Source of the DNA: an uncultured Gammaproteobacteria bacterium
Lineage (GTDB): Bacteria > Pseudomonadota > Gammaproteobacteria > SZUA-229
NCBI GenBank assembly: GCA_937998645.1
Contig: CALLCZ010000171.1
Span: 1-32,851, forward strand
Reading direction: 5' to 3'
DNA: 32,851 nt
In this document: positions 16,874 to 24,842 of the stretch, piece by piece
Layout of the letters: each line of letters starts with the position of its first letter
Numbering within the stretch: the stretch's first letter is position 1
Notes under the pieces: model-generated
Told to the model about the DNA's origin: nothing
The model's database searches: none
Seen by the model: only the letters and a program-made list of their open reading frames with translations
Translations under genes and position numbers: made by a program

Positions 16874-17467
16874 ATGGAAATCATTATTGCCGCACTTACC
16901 CTGGGCATAACCGCAGGGCTGAAACCCGGGCCTCTGGGTATCTACGTGATTCACCAGACCCTGCTGCATGGAGCCCGTTCAGGCCTGCTGGCAAGTTTCG
17001 CGCCCTTTGTTTCTGATGGCCCGATAATCATCGGCAGTTTCCTGCTGGTCAATTCGTTTAAACAGTTCGACATATTTATCACCCTCATTTCGATACTGGG
17101 CGCACTATATATTGCCTTTATTGCAATCAGGCTGATTTTCGCCAGCCCGGTAACACAGCAGCCGGTTACGGCACCTTCCAGTTTTCTGACAGCTGTCAAA
17201 ATAAACCTGCTCAACCCGGCACCCTATATTTTCTGGAGTACGGTTGGCGGTACGTACCTGCTGCAAAATAATCTGGCCGACGCGGCCATGTTTGCCACCC
17301 TGTTCCTCGCCACGCTTTCAATCACCAAGTTCATCATGGCCCTGAGCATCAAGACTCTCGGTGACAGATTCAGCGACAGATATATCGCATATGTGTTGAA
17401 AATACTCGCACTTTTACTGATGTTTTTTGCTCTCAGATTACTTATCGGCGCATTAACCACTTCATAA
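16874..17467 (+). CDS. LysE/RhtB-family transporter
   Basis: Six likely membrane helices in 197 residues and the N-terminal GLKPGPLGIYVI motif, in the position of the family's PGP signature, identify an inner-membrane exporter of amino acids or related small metabolites. The conserved loop after helix five is seen as KINLLNPAPYIFWSTVGG. The substrate cannot be predicted. The ATG lacks a clear ribosome site. It follows the SpoIIAA-like gene by 42 bases on the same strand and may be the last gene of the run that starts with the HD-GYP protein. Confidence 0.85.
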   Translation: MEIIIAALTLGITAGLKPGPLGIYVIHQTLLHGARSGLLASFAPFVSDGPIIIGSFLLVNSFKQFDIFITLISILGALYIAFIAIRLIFASPVTQQPVTAPSSFLTAVKINLLNPAPYIFWSTVGGTYLLQNNLADAAMFATLFLATLSITKFIMALSIKTLGDRFSDRYIAYVLKILALLLMFFALRLLIGALTTS

Positions 17468-17555
17468 TTCACAATTCAATTTATCGCCTTGATCAGCATA
17501 CATGCCTGCAAGAGTGGTAGAATTTCCAGCCCAATCCAATAATCAGGGAACAACC

Positions 17556-18089
17556 ATGAGACAGCTTCTTCGCCTTTTCGCCTTCGCTTTTATCGTGTTG
17601 CTGACTGCATGCACCACAGCACCGACCAAAGACATCAAGGTCGATGCCGAAGCAGACCCCAAGGCCAGCTTCTCCGGTTTCAAGACCTATGCCTGGCTTG
17701 CTTCTGCCCAGATCGTGTTCGACCCTGAGGGCCAATGGGAACCGAGAAATGTTGATATCGACGCCGAAGTCCAATCCATGATTAACAGCGAACTGCAGAA
17801 GCGCGGCATAGCCAAAGTCAACACCAACCCGGATATGCTCGTTGCATATGCTGCAGGTGTCGACATGACGACACTGGGCCTGAAAGAAAACCCGGAAACC
17901 GGGGAAAAGCTGCTGGAAAACATACCCGGCGCTGCACTCGTGGTTGCACTTATCGATGCTGACACCGGCTATGTTATCTGGATTGCAGAAGCGGTTGGTG
18001 ATGTGCAGCAGCAAGCCGATGAGGCCACGGTACGCGCACGCATCGATTACGCCATCAAGGAAATGTTCCGCCTGCTGCCAAAGAACTGA
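17556..18089 (+). CDS. Lipoprotein with DUF4136 domain
   Basis: A short lipoprotein signal ends LLTAC (C19). The mature domain has the DUF4136 pattern: FSGFKTYAWL, a V..MINSELQKRGIAKVNTNPDMLVAY segment, LVVALIDADTGYVIWIAEA and a final helix RARIDYAIKEMFRLLP. The in-frame ATG 54 bases upstream would add a polar stretch before the signal, so the ATG at 17556, with AGGGA eight bases ahead, was chosen. It is a paralogue of the protein at 7683-8285. Such proteins sit at the outer membrane, with no known role. The gene lies 87 bases before the RND pump genes and may belong with them. Confidence 0.85.
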   Translation: MRQLLRLFAFAFIVLLTACTTAPTKDIKVDAEADPKASFSGFKTYAWLASAQIVFDPEGQWEPRNVDIDAEVQSMINSELQKRGIAKVNTNPDMLVAYAAGVDMTTLGLKENPETGEKLLENIPGAALVVALIDADTGYVIWIAEAVGDVQQQADEATVRARIDYAIKEMFRLLPKN

Positions 18090-18176
18090 TACCAAACAAT
18101 CATGACTCTACATGCATGAATGATTTAATATTAGAAAACCAGGCTAATTAGAATCTGCTGACATCGAGGCATACCC

Positions 18177-19283
18177 ATGAAAACAGCATACAAGGCCGTC
18201 CTGGCCAGCACTCTCCTGCCACTGCTATTGACTGCATGCACTGAGGAAACGCCACTGCCGCCGCCGGAATCACGCCCGGTTAAAACCATGCTGATAGGCG
18301 GTGTCACCTCAGGCAATTTTCGGCAATTCCCTGGCGTGGTTGATGCTATTCAAAAAGCCGATCTGTCTTTCAGGGTTCAGGGAAAGATTAATGAAGTCAT
18401 GGTCAGGGAAGGCGACCTGGTTGAAAAGGGAGCGGTACTGGCAAAACTTGACCCGACCGATTACCAGATTGTACTGAATGACCGCAAAGCCAGCTACGCC
18501 ACTGCGAGCGCCAACTTTGAACGCGCCAAGCAACTGGTTGCGAAGGAAGCCATTTCAAAAGTCGATCATGACAAGATCCGTGCCGAGTATCACACCGCCA
18601 AGGCCAACCTGGAAGCCGCCGAGCAGGACCTGGCATACACCTCACTGAAAGCCACTTTCCCTGGTTATATCGCCAAACGCCACGTGGAAAATTTCGAGGA
18701 AGTCAGGCGAAAACAGACCGTATTCACCCTGCAGGATATCTCCGAACTCGAAATCAAGGTCGATGTGCCTGAAAACCTGATGATCCAGCTGCGCCGTGCT
18801 ATCGAACCGGGCAAAGTTAAAAAACCCAGGCGCGAGATGTATGCCGTGTTCGACCAGATCAAGGATACGAAATTTCCACTTGAAACGAAGGAAATTACCA
18901 CAACCGCTGATCCGAACACGCGCACCTTCCAGGCGACACTCAAAATGGATCACCCGGAAGGCTACAACGTGCTGCCCGGCATGACCGCCACCGTGTTCGC
19001 GGAAGTCCTTGCCAGCGAGATCGGTGACAGCGTGACTGTGCTGCTACCATTATCAGCTGTTGTGTCTGACCCCGACAAAAACCCCAACGTATGGATTGTT
19101 GATGAAACAACCATGACCGTCAGCTCAAAACCGGTCAAGGCAGGCACGATGACAAGCAACCGCATCACGGTATCCGGACTGGAACCTGGAGAACGCATTG
19201 TTATTGCCGGTGCAGCATTCATGCGCGAGGGCATGAAAGTCACCTTGCTGAAAACTGGTGAGCAACCGGGCGAACAGCCATAA
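18177..19283 (+). CDS. RND efflux periplasmic adaptor (membrane fusion protein)
   Basis: A lipoprotein signal (C21 in LLTAC) anchors the adaptor in the inner membrane. The HlyD/AcrA-type order is seen: a lipoyl half (LSFRVQGKINEVMVREGDLVEKGAVLAKLD), a helical hairpin (about 95-150) rich in A, E and K, the second lipoyl half with GYIAKRHV, then beta-barrel and membrane-proximal parts up to RIVIAGAAFMREGMKV. It links the RND pump to an outer-membrane channel. A GAGG site precedes the ATG. The pump gene begins 22 bases after the stop. No TolC-like channel gene is present here, so a distant one must serve. Confidence 0.92.
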   Translation: MKTAYKAVLASTLLPLLLTACTEETPLPPPESRPVKTMLIGGVTSGNFRQFPGVVDAIQKADLSFRVQGKINEVMVREGDLVEKGAVLAKLDPTDYQIVLNDRKASYATASANFERAKQLVAKEAISKVDHDKIRAEYHTAKANLEAAEQDLAYTSLKATFPGYIAKRHVENFEEVRRKQTVFTLQDISELEIKVDVPENLMIQLRRAIEPGKVKKPRREMYAVFDQIKDTKFPLETKEITTTADPNTRTFQATLKMDHPEGYNVLPGMTATVFAEVLASEIGDSVTVLLPLSAVVSDPDKNPNVWIVDETTMTVSSKPVKAGTMTSNRITVSGLEPGERIVIAGAAFMREGMKVTLLKTGEQPGEQP

Positions 19284-19305
19284 CCGCCGCAACAGGGAGC
19301 AGATA

Positions 19306-22300
19306 ATGAATATCGGTGAATATTCTGTCACCAACAAGGTCACCACCTGGCTGCTGGTCATCCTGGCGCTGGCCGGTGGTCTCACCGCGCTGCAGGACAT
19401 CAGCCGCCTGGAAGACCCGGAATTCACCATCAAGGACGCCAAGATCTACACCTTCTATCCCGGCGCGACACCCAGGGAAGTCGAACGCGAAATCACCTAT
19501 CACATCGAAAATGCAATCCAGGAGCTGTCGCAGCTGAAGCGCGTCGAATCGATTTCACAGGCCGGTTTCTCGGAAGTAACGGTCAAGATAAAAAACAAAT
19601 ACAAGAAACCCCAGTTTCCGCAGATCTGGGATGAAGTACGGCGCAAGGTCAATGATATACAGAACAAGCTGCCGCCCGGCGCACAGACATCCATCGTCTA
19701 TGATGACTTCGGCGATGTATTCGGCCTGTTCTATGCACTCACCGGTGACGGTTACAGCTACCGGGAACTGAAGGATTTTGCCGACCTGTTGAAAGAGCAG
19801 CTGTTGCTGGTACCCGGTATACGCAAAATCGTGATTGACGGCGACCAGCAGGAAGTGGTTTACCTGGAAGTCAACCGTTCGACCATGGCCAACCTGGGTA
19901 TTTCTGCACTCGAATTCCAGGATGCACTCGCATCGCAAAACATTGTCTCGGACGCCGGTAATATTCGTGTCGATGATGAATACATCCGCTTCAACCCGAC
20001 CGGCCAGTTCACTTCGGCACAGCAGATCGGTGAACTGTTGATCAGTGGCAAGAATGACACCCTCATCAAGCTAAAAGATATCGGCACGGTTCGACGCGGC
20101 TATGAGGAAGTCCCTGGTAAATTGAACTACTATAACGGCAAACCCGCACTCACCATCGGCATTTCATTCCTGCCCGGGGAAAATGTCGTTGAAGTCGGTC
20201 AACGTCTTGATAAGCGACTGCACGAACTGCTTTCATCCACACCGGCCGGCATGGAACTCAATGCCATCTATGACCAGCCCAAGATCGTGGATGAATCGGT
20301 TTCCGGCTTCGTCAAAAACGTGATCGCGGCACTGGTGATCGTGGTCGTGGTACTGCTGTTTTTCATGGGACTGACCACAGGCCTGATCATCGGTGCCGTG
20401 CTGTTGATCACCGTACTTGCCACGGTCTGGTTCATGAATGCCTATGGCATTGACATGCAGCGCATCTCTCTGGGTGCCTTGATTATTGCGCTGGGCATGC
20501 TGGTCGATAATGCCATCGTTGTCGCCGAAGGCATGCTGGTAAAAATAAGAAGCGGCGAAAACCCGCTGGTTGCCGCGCGTGACACCGTCGGTTCGACCAT
20601 GTGGCCGCTGCTCGGTGGCACCGTTGTCGGCATCCTCGCCTTTGCCGCCATCGGCCTCTCGGATGACTCTACCGGTGAGTTCGCCAACTCGCTGTTCTGG
20701 GTGATCCTGATTTCACTGCTGCTGTCATGGTTTACCGCGGTCACCATGACGCCGATGTTCTGCGCTTTGTTTATCAAGCCTGATAAATCAGGTGCCGCAC
20801 AGGCCGATCCTTATGGCGGTTTCGTTTTCCGCAAATACCGCGGCTTTCTGCACATGTCAATCAAGTTCCGCTGGATTACCATGGCAATCGTGATCGCGAT
20901 GTTTGTGTCCTCGCTGCTCGGTTTCGGCTATGTCAAACAAAGTTTTTTCCCGGATTCGAACACACCGATGTTCTTTTTCGACATGTGGAACATCGAGGGT
21001 ACGGACATACGCCAGACACGCGATGACGTTGTTAAAATTGAACAGTACCTGCATACGCTGGAGGGTGTACAGAGCACAGCCTCATTCATCGGTGGCGGCG
21101 CCTCACGTTTCACCCTGGTTTATGACCCTCAATCTCCCACCAGCAGTTATGGCCAGATCATTATCATGACTGAGAAGCGCGAAGATATTCCGCGCATTGA
21201 AAAGCAGTTGCAGGAATATGTTGCTATTGAATTTCCAAATTCTGAACCCAAGACCAAGCCGCTGCGTATTGGCCCAGGCAGAGATGCCAAGATAGAAGCC
21301 CGCATCAGCGGACCAGACCCGGTTGTATTGCGCCAGATCTCGGAAAAAGTTCAGGCCATCATGCACGCAGACACCATGTCCAAGGATGTGCGCGATGACT
21401 GGCGCCAACCGGTAAAAGTGATCAAGCCAATATTCAATGAGCAGGCCGCACGCCAGATCGGCATCACCCGCGATGATCTTACTGCTGCACTGATGACAGC
21501 TTTTGATGGCAGCCAGATCGGACTCTACCGTGATGGCATCAGGCTGCTGCCAATCAAAATGTGGCCGCCCGAAGCAGAACGTGACAACGTAGAATCCATG
21601 CTCGACATACCGGTTTCAAATCCATTACTGGATTACACAGTGCCGGTTGGACAAATAGTCACACGCTGGGACAAGGTCTGGGAAGATGCACAAATCCGCA
21701 AGCGCAACCGCATCTATACCATTATCCCGTCCTGTAACCCCCGCGAAGGCCTGGCAGCGCCGCTACTCGAACGCCTGCGTCCACAGATCGAGGACATTGA
21801 ACTGCCGCCAGGCTACTTCCTCGAATGGGGCGGCGAATGGGAAGACTCTCGCGACGCCAACGCTGCTATCGGCAAGTCGCTGCCGATGGGCTTCCTCACC
21901 ATGATCATCGTCGTGATCCTGCTGTTCGGCAAGGTGCGCCAGCCATTGATCATCTGGTTAACGGTACCGCTGGCGATCATCGGTATTACCGTGGGCCTGC
22001 TGTCGATGAATGTTGCGTTTGGCTTCATGGGTCTGCTGGGCGCACTCAGCCTGACTGGCCTGCTGATCAAGAATGCGATCGTGCTGATCGAGGAAATCGA
22101 TATTCAGAGTGAATCCGGTAAAGATCCGTACCAGGCGATTCTTGATTCAGCCGTTTCGCGTATGCGTCCGGTATTGATGGCAGCCAGTACGACGATTCTG
22201 GGGATGATCCCACTGCTAACGGACGTATTCTTCCTCGATATGGCCGTGGTCATCATGTTCGGCCTGGGCTTCGCTTCAATACTGACCCTGGTCGTAGTCC

Positions 22301-22353
22301 CGGTGCTGTACGCCATTTTCTTCAGGGTCAAAACAAACTTACAGGTTGTTTAG
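19306..22353 (+). CDS. RND-family efflux pump, inner-membrane subunit
   Basis: The 1015-residue protein has the RND layout: one N-terminal helix, a large periplasmic loop, six helices, a second loop, and six helices. In the fourth helix region a single acid is seen in LVDNAIVV (D401-N402), where AcrB has two aspartates; the partner lysine is present in LIKNAIVLIEE. This variant is common in a broad RND branch distinct from AcrB, so the drug range cannot be assumed. It uses the proton gradient to expel lipophilic compounds. The frame is open 48 bases further upstream into the adaptor gene, but AGGGAG just before the ATG at 19306 fixes the start. The two genes form an operon; a repeat element follows. 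Confidence 0.92.
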   Translation: MNIGEYSVTNKVTTWLLVILALAGGLTALQDISRLEDPEFTIKDAKIYTFYPGATPREVEREITYHIENAIQELSQLKRVESISQAGFSEVTVKIKNKYKKPQFPQIWDEVRRKVNDIQNKLPPGAQTSIVYDDFGDVFGLFYALTGDGYSYRELKDFADLLKEQLLLVPGIRKIVIDGDQQEVVYLEVNRSTMANLGISALEFQDALASQNIVSDAGNIRVDDEYIRFNPTGQFTSAQQIGELLISGKNDTLIKLKDIGTVRRGYEEVPGKLNYYNGKPALTIGISFLPGENVVEVGQRLDKRLHELLSSTPAGMELNAIYDQPKIVDESVSGFVKNVIAALVIVVVVLLFFMGLTTGLIIGAVLLITVLATVWFMNAYGIDMQRISLGALIIALGMLVDNAIVVAEGMLVKIRSGENPLVAARDTVGSTMWPLLGGTVVGILAFAAIGLSDDSTGEFANSLFWVILISLLLSWFTAVTMTPMFCALFIKPDKSGAAQADPYGGFVFRKYRGFLHMSIKFRWITMAIVIAMFVSSLLGFGYVKQSFFPDSNTPMFFFDMWNIEGTDIRQTRDDVVKIEQYLHTLEGVQSTASFIGGGASRFTLVYDPQSPTSSYGQIIIMTEKREDIPRIEKQLQEYVAIEFPNSEPKTKPLRIGPGRDAKIEARISGPDPVVLRQISEKVQAIMHADTMSKDVRDDWRQPVKVIKPIFNEQAARQIGITRDDLTAALMTAFDGSQIGLYRDGIRLLPIKMWPPEAERDNVESMLDIPVSNPLLDYTVPVGQIVTRWDKVWEDAQIRKRNRIYTIIPSCNPREGLAAPLLERLRPQIEDIELPPGYFLEWGGEWEDSRDANAAIGKSLPMGFLTMIIVVILLFGKVRQPLIIWLTVPLAIIGITVGLLSMNVAFGFMGLLGALSLTGLLIKNAIVLIEEIDIQSESGKDPYQAILDSAVSRMRPVLMAASTTILGMIPLLTDVFFLDMAVVIMFGLGFASILTLVVVPVLYAIFFRVKTNLQVV

Positions 22354-22356
22354 TTA

Positions 22357-22608
22357 TCAACGCAGAGGCGCAAAGACGCAAAGGCCGCAGAGATAATTAA
22401 AGCTAATCGTAGGAGCAGGCTTTAGCCGCAATTTGTAAATGTTCGCGGCTAAAGCCTGCTCCTACGTAAATAGTAATGATGAATCGAAACTAACAAGAAA
22501 AAACAACTCAGACACCACTCGTCTGTATATACATCAAATCAAATTACTAAAGAACCGTTACCATATATACCTTTGCGCCCTCTGCGCCTTGGCGCCTCTG
22601 CGTTAAAA
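22357..22608. repeat. CGCAGAG/CGCAAAG inverted-pair element, with nested hairpin
   Basis: The left arm (22359-22393) and inverted right arm (22571-22608) bracket about 180 bases. The right inner part (TTACTAAAGAACCGTTACC then the arm) closely matches the corresponding part of the element at 24537-24772, so the two are copies of one element with divergent left interiors. It sits between the convergent RND pump and sixA genes. No coding capacity is seen in this 279-base gap. Confidence 0.8.
22408..22466. repeat. Perfect 22-bp REP-like hairpin inside the element
   Basis: CGTAGGAGCAGGCTTTAGCC-type arms (22408-22429 and 22445-22466) pair perfectly over 22 bases around a 15-base loop. The motif GTAGGAGC...TTTAGCC is a familiar intergenic repeat of gammaproteobacteria. 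A degenerate half lies near 4868. No transposase of the RAYT type is in the window. Confidence 0.7.
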
Positions 22609-22632
22609 AGATTCATTATTTATTTTTGGCTG

Positions 22633-23088
22633 TCAGAGAAAATCCGGTCTTAGCATGTAGGTCAGGCGCCACTTGTTATCGACTTTTTCCAGGCAAAACA
22701 ATGTTCCAGGTATGGATGCAAATTCTGCCGTTGTAGTCCCAGTTAACAATGTTGAGCAAAGTCGTGAGACAAACGGCATGTGGCTGGCAATCAGAATGTT
22801 TTCATTTATTTGCTCGATATCACCAATAATCACTGTCGGGTCGTCATTTGGATTCAGGCCTTCGGTCTGTAAAGGCTGGATCCCGGGTGATATGGTTTCA
22901 GCAACCAGTCTGGCCGATTGTTGAGCACGCAACTTTCCGCTGTGGAAAACATTCCCCAGTTGCACGCCCATATTCTGCATGTGTAAGGCAAGAATCCGAA
23001 TATCACGAATACCCTGTTCTGATAATGGGCGTTCAGGATCGATTTCTTTTGCTACAGCTTCGCCGTGCTGCAGGATGTATAAATTCAA
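22633..23088 (-). CDS. sixA: Phosphohistidine phosphatase SixA
   Basis: This single-domain histidine phosphatase of 151 residues removes phosphate from histidines of signalling proteins such as phosphorelay or PTS components in the cytoplasm. The phospho-acceptor is H8 in LQHGEA, with the later motif SGKLRAQQSA (R54) and the second histidine in SHMPF (H103). The first motif is QHG rather than the RHG of E. coli SixA; QHG is, as I recall, common in a large SixA subgroup. It is the last gene of a leftward set that also includes the RR-rich small protein. Confidence 0.85.
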   Translation of the reverse strand: MNLYILQHGEAVAKEIDPERPLSEQGIRDIRILALHMQNMGVQLGNVFHSGKLRAQQSARLVAETISPGIQPLQTEGLNPNDDPTVIIGDIEQINENILIASHMPFVSRLCSTLLTGTTTAEFASIPGTLFCLEKVDNKWRLTYMLRPDFL

Positions 23089-23106
23089 TTTATTAGCACA
23101 GTCCTG

Positions 23107-23319
23107 TTAGACGTAATTAATACCGTTTTCCCACCAGATTTCACCTTCGGCCAGTTCTCCGCCAATATCAGACTGACGCCGCGGTACACCACTGCGGCAA
23201 TCAAAATCTGTTCGTTGAAGTCGTTCGGTATTACGACGATCGGGTGATACACGCCTGTCCCGCCAGTGTTTTCTGCGCTCTTCTTTTTTGTCGTCGTTGT
23301 TTTTGTTGTGATGCAACAT
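23107..23319 (-). CDS. Small arginine-rich protein, unknown function
   Basis: The ATG at 23319 has GGGG about eleven bases before it and gives a 70-residue soluble protein. Its middle carries repeated RR-containing units (KHWRDRR, SPDRRNT, GVPRRQSD), a pattern also found in short RRxxxDRR proteins often linked to PilZ or other nucleotide-binding contexts. The C-terminal half is acidic with a WWENG end. I do not recognise a named family. It lies 18 bases upstream of sixA on the same strand. Confidence 0.55.
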   Translation of the reverse strand: MLHHNKNNDDKKEERRKHWRDRRVSPDRRNTERLQRTDFDCRSGVPRRQSDIGGELAEGEIWWENGINYV

Positions 23320-23441
23320 AGTCGTGTTACCCCTTTTGGGTAGAAAGATAACCACAGCTACTAGTGCACACCCGCGAAGGCGAGTTGTCAAGGAATCTCC
23401 GATCGAAGATTTTTATCAGCGCTTAGAATTGAAAAAAGATC

Positions 23442-23479
23442 AAAAAAAGTCATCGGGCAGCCGGCAATGCCGGCTGCCC
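23442..23479 (-). terminator. Rho-independent terminator after the 59-aa gene
   Basis: A perfect 11-bp stem (GGGCAGCCGGC and its complement, loop of three) at 23455-23479 is followed, on the minus strand, after six bases by seven Ts. It lies 28 bases beyond the stop of the leftward gene at 23508-23687, whose transcript it would end. Confidence 0.65.
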
Positions 23480-23507
23480 AGAGAGATGGGTGGATTTTCC
23501 GGTAACC

Positions 23508-23687
23508 CTAGTGTTTTACCGAATCAACCGCTGCTGTTTCAAGACGATCATTCAACACCATGTAGTCACCACCGGTTTTAAACCTGACGATGGAAAACCC
23601 ATGATTACTGACACGCTTGATCTCAACAACTTGCCCTGTACTTTTTATCCTGGCTTTAGCACCCTGTTGTAGGTTTTTTATATCCAT
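23508..23687 (-). CDS. 59-residue protein, possible small beta-barrel (SH3/KOW-like)
   Basis: An ATG at 23687 with GGAG six bases before it opens a 59-codon frame ending TAG at 23508-23510. The product begins MDIKNLQQGAKARIKSTGQV and continues VEIKRVSNHGFSIVRFKTGG with a final charged tail. The early GAKARIKSTGQVVEI stretch, a glycine turn and an alternating hydrophobic pattern suggest a five-stranded beta barrel like those of KOW or Hfq-like small proteins; this is a guess from pattern. A strong terminator follows. Codon use is like its neighbours. Function is unknown. Confidence 0.6.
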   Translation of the reverse strand: MDIKNLQQGAKARIKSTGQVVEIKRVSNHGFSIVRFKTGGDYMVLNDRLETAAVDSVKH

Positions 23688-23784
23688 GTTTCGCTCCGGA
23701 TTTTTATTATTATTATTGAGTGGGCAGTCACCCTGAGTGATTTATAGCACATAACTATGAAAAATTTTAGGTTAATTTCATAAC

Positions 23785-24003
23785 CTATTGATTATTTTTT
23801 GTAATCATATGTATTTTCTGCCTCCATTTCGGATCCGGCTGGTCTTTTTGCAGGTAAATACTGCGACCAACCTCATTTTCATACCACCCTGAATCAGACA
23901 TATTGGGTTCATGCTCATAGGCCCACCAGCTACCATCGGCATCCTGCGCTATCCAGCGCACCCAGTCCAGTAATTGACTACAATCTGGTAACATTTTTCT
24001 CAC
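23785..24003 (-). CDS. Small tryptophan-rich protein, unknown function
   Basis: A frame of 72 codons starts with GTG at 24003, or ATG at 23994 (three residues shorter). It contains five tryptophans and a dense polar core, WVRWIAQDADGSWWAYEHEP, then SGWYENEVGRSIYL. The conserved-looking DADGSWWAYE stretch argues that it is real. I do not recognise a family with known function; similar short proteins are listed as hypothetical. It is divergent from greB with 21 bases between starts. The gap to the 59-aa gene (23688-23784) contains a weak hairpin only. Confidence 0.5.
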   Translation of the reverse strand: MRKMLPDCSQLLDWVRWIAQDADGSWWAYEHEPNMSDSGWYENEVGRSIYLQKDQPDPKWRQKIHMITKNNQ

Positions 24004-24024
24004 TAAGGTTACAGTAAATCAGTC

Positions 24025-24531
24025 ATGGGACGCTATCGCCCACCTCAACCAGCTTCATCCCAATATATAACACCCGAGGGAAAACAACGACTTGTAGAAG
24101 AAGTGGATAAGCTGTGGAAAAAAAGACGGCCCGAAGTCACCAAAGCGCTGGCAGCGGCGGCGGCTGAAGGCGACCGTTCTGAAAATGCTGAATACATCTA
24201 CCGCAAAAAAGAACTGCGCGAAATCGATGCGCGGGTACGCTATTTGCGCAAACGGCTGGATGGTATCGTAGTCGTCGATCGCGTGCCTGATGATCAGCAC
24301 AAGGTTTATTTCGGCGCCTGGGTCCGGCTCGAAGACAGCTCAGGCAAACAATCGGTGTTTCGCATAGTCGGGCCGGATGAGTTTGATCCATCATTGTGCT
24401 ATATCAGCATGGATTCCCCCATGGGCAAGGCCCTGATAGGGAAATCACTGGATGATGAGTTCACCCTGAGATTGCCTGAAGGTGAGGCTGAATATGTGAT
24501 CACCGAAGTGAGCTACGAGAAGATCGAATGA
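24025..24531 (+). CDS. greB: Transcription elongation factor GreB
   Basis: GreB enters the RNA polymerase secondary channel and helps it cut backtracked transcripts so that elongation can resume. The N-terminal coiled coil includes the family motif LWKKRRPEVTKALAAAAAEGDRSENAEYIYRKKELREIDARVRYL, whose acidic tip (D50, E53) coordinates the cleavage metal. The C-terminal FKBP-like domain is seen as FGAWVRLED, FRIVGPDEFD and ISMDSPMGKALIGK. The length of 168 aa and the RRPEVTK and REID.RVRYL wording favour GreB over GreA. The N-terminus is a few residues longer than E. coli GreB. Confidence 0.93.
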   Translation: MGRYRPPQPASSQYITPEGKQRLVEEVDKLWKKRRPEVTKALAAAAAEGDRSENAEYIYRKKELREIDARVRYLRKRLDGIVVVDRVPDDQHKVYFGAWVRLEDSSGKQSVFRIVGPDEFDPSLCYISMDSPMGKALIGKSLDDEFTLRLPEGEAEYVITEVSYEKIE

Positions 24532-24536
24532 AGGCT

Positions 24537-24772
24537 TTCAACGCAAAGACGCTAAGGCGCAAAGACCGCAGAGGAACATCTTTGTTTGTCGCTAGATATT
24601 AAAGTCAGGCTGTGGGTGACACTTAACTAATTCATAGATGCCTGTAACACAACTCACAAATAACCCAGCTGCACTTGAATTCAAGGTATCTACATTTAGA
24701 TTAAATCATTAAAGAACCACTACCAAAAGCACCTTAGCGCCCTCTGCGTCTTAGCGCCTTTGCGTTGAAAAA
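24537..24772. repeat. CGCAAAG inverted-pair element between greB and the sulfur-globule genes
   Basis: The left arm (24538-24575) and inverted right arm (24731-24772) enclose about 155 bases. The right inner part (TCATTAAAGAACCACTACC) matches that of the element at 22357-22608. No gene is seen in the whole 311-base gap; besides this element it holds only the terminator at 24791-24817. Confidence 0.8.
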
Positions 24773-24790
24773 GCCCTGTATATCCAAGGC

Positions 24791-24817
24791 AAAAAAAAGC
24801 CTGCGACTTGCGCAGGC
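24791..24817 (-). terminator. Rho-independent terminator of the sulfur-globule genes
   Basis: Read on the minus strand, a GCCTGCG/CGCAGGC stem with a five-base loop is followed directly by eight Ts. It lies 25 bases past the stop of the downstream sulfur-globule gene. Confidence 0.8.
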
Positions 24818-24842
24818 CTTTTACAACTAACAGCTGTATTAC

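Noticed and set aside
17493-18095. Antisense frame of 200 codons over the DUF4136 gene
   Set aside because: It lies fully opposite a gene with a clear lipobox and domain, has no ribosome site and no recognisable motif.
18177-22353. RND genes considered as heavy-metal (HME) type
   Set aside because: The methionine pairs and motifs of CusA-type pumps were not seen and the adaptor has no metal-binding extension; a general HAE-type label is safer.
23386-23391. Minus-strand TTGACA ahead of the RR-rich small gene
   Set aside because: A perfect -35 but no acceptable -10 at 16 to 18 bases, so it was not called a promoter.
23769-23786. AGGTTA/TAACCT hairpin at the end of the W-rich small gene
   Set aside because: The stem is short and AT-rich, and its T run on the minus strand comes after four As; too weak to call a terminator.
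22357-24772. CGCAAAG repeats considered as a CRISPR array
   Set aside because: The copies are inverted pairs spread over kilobases, without regular spacers, and no cas gene is present.
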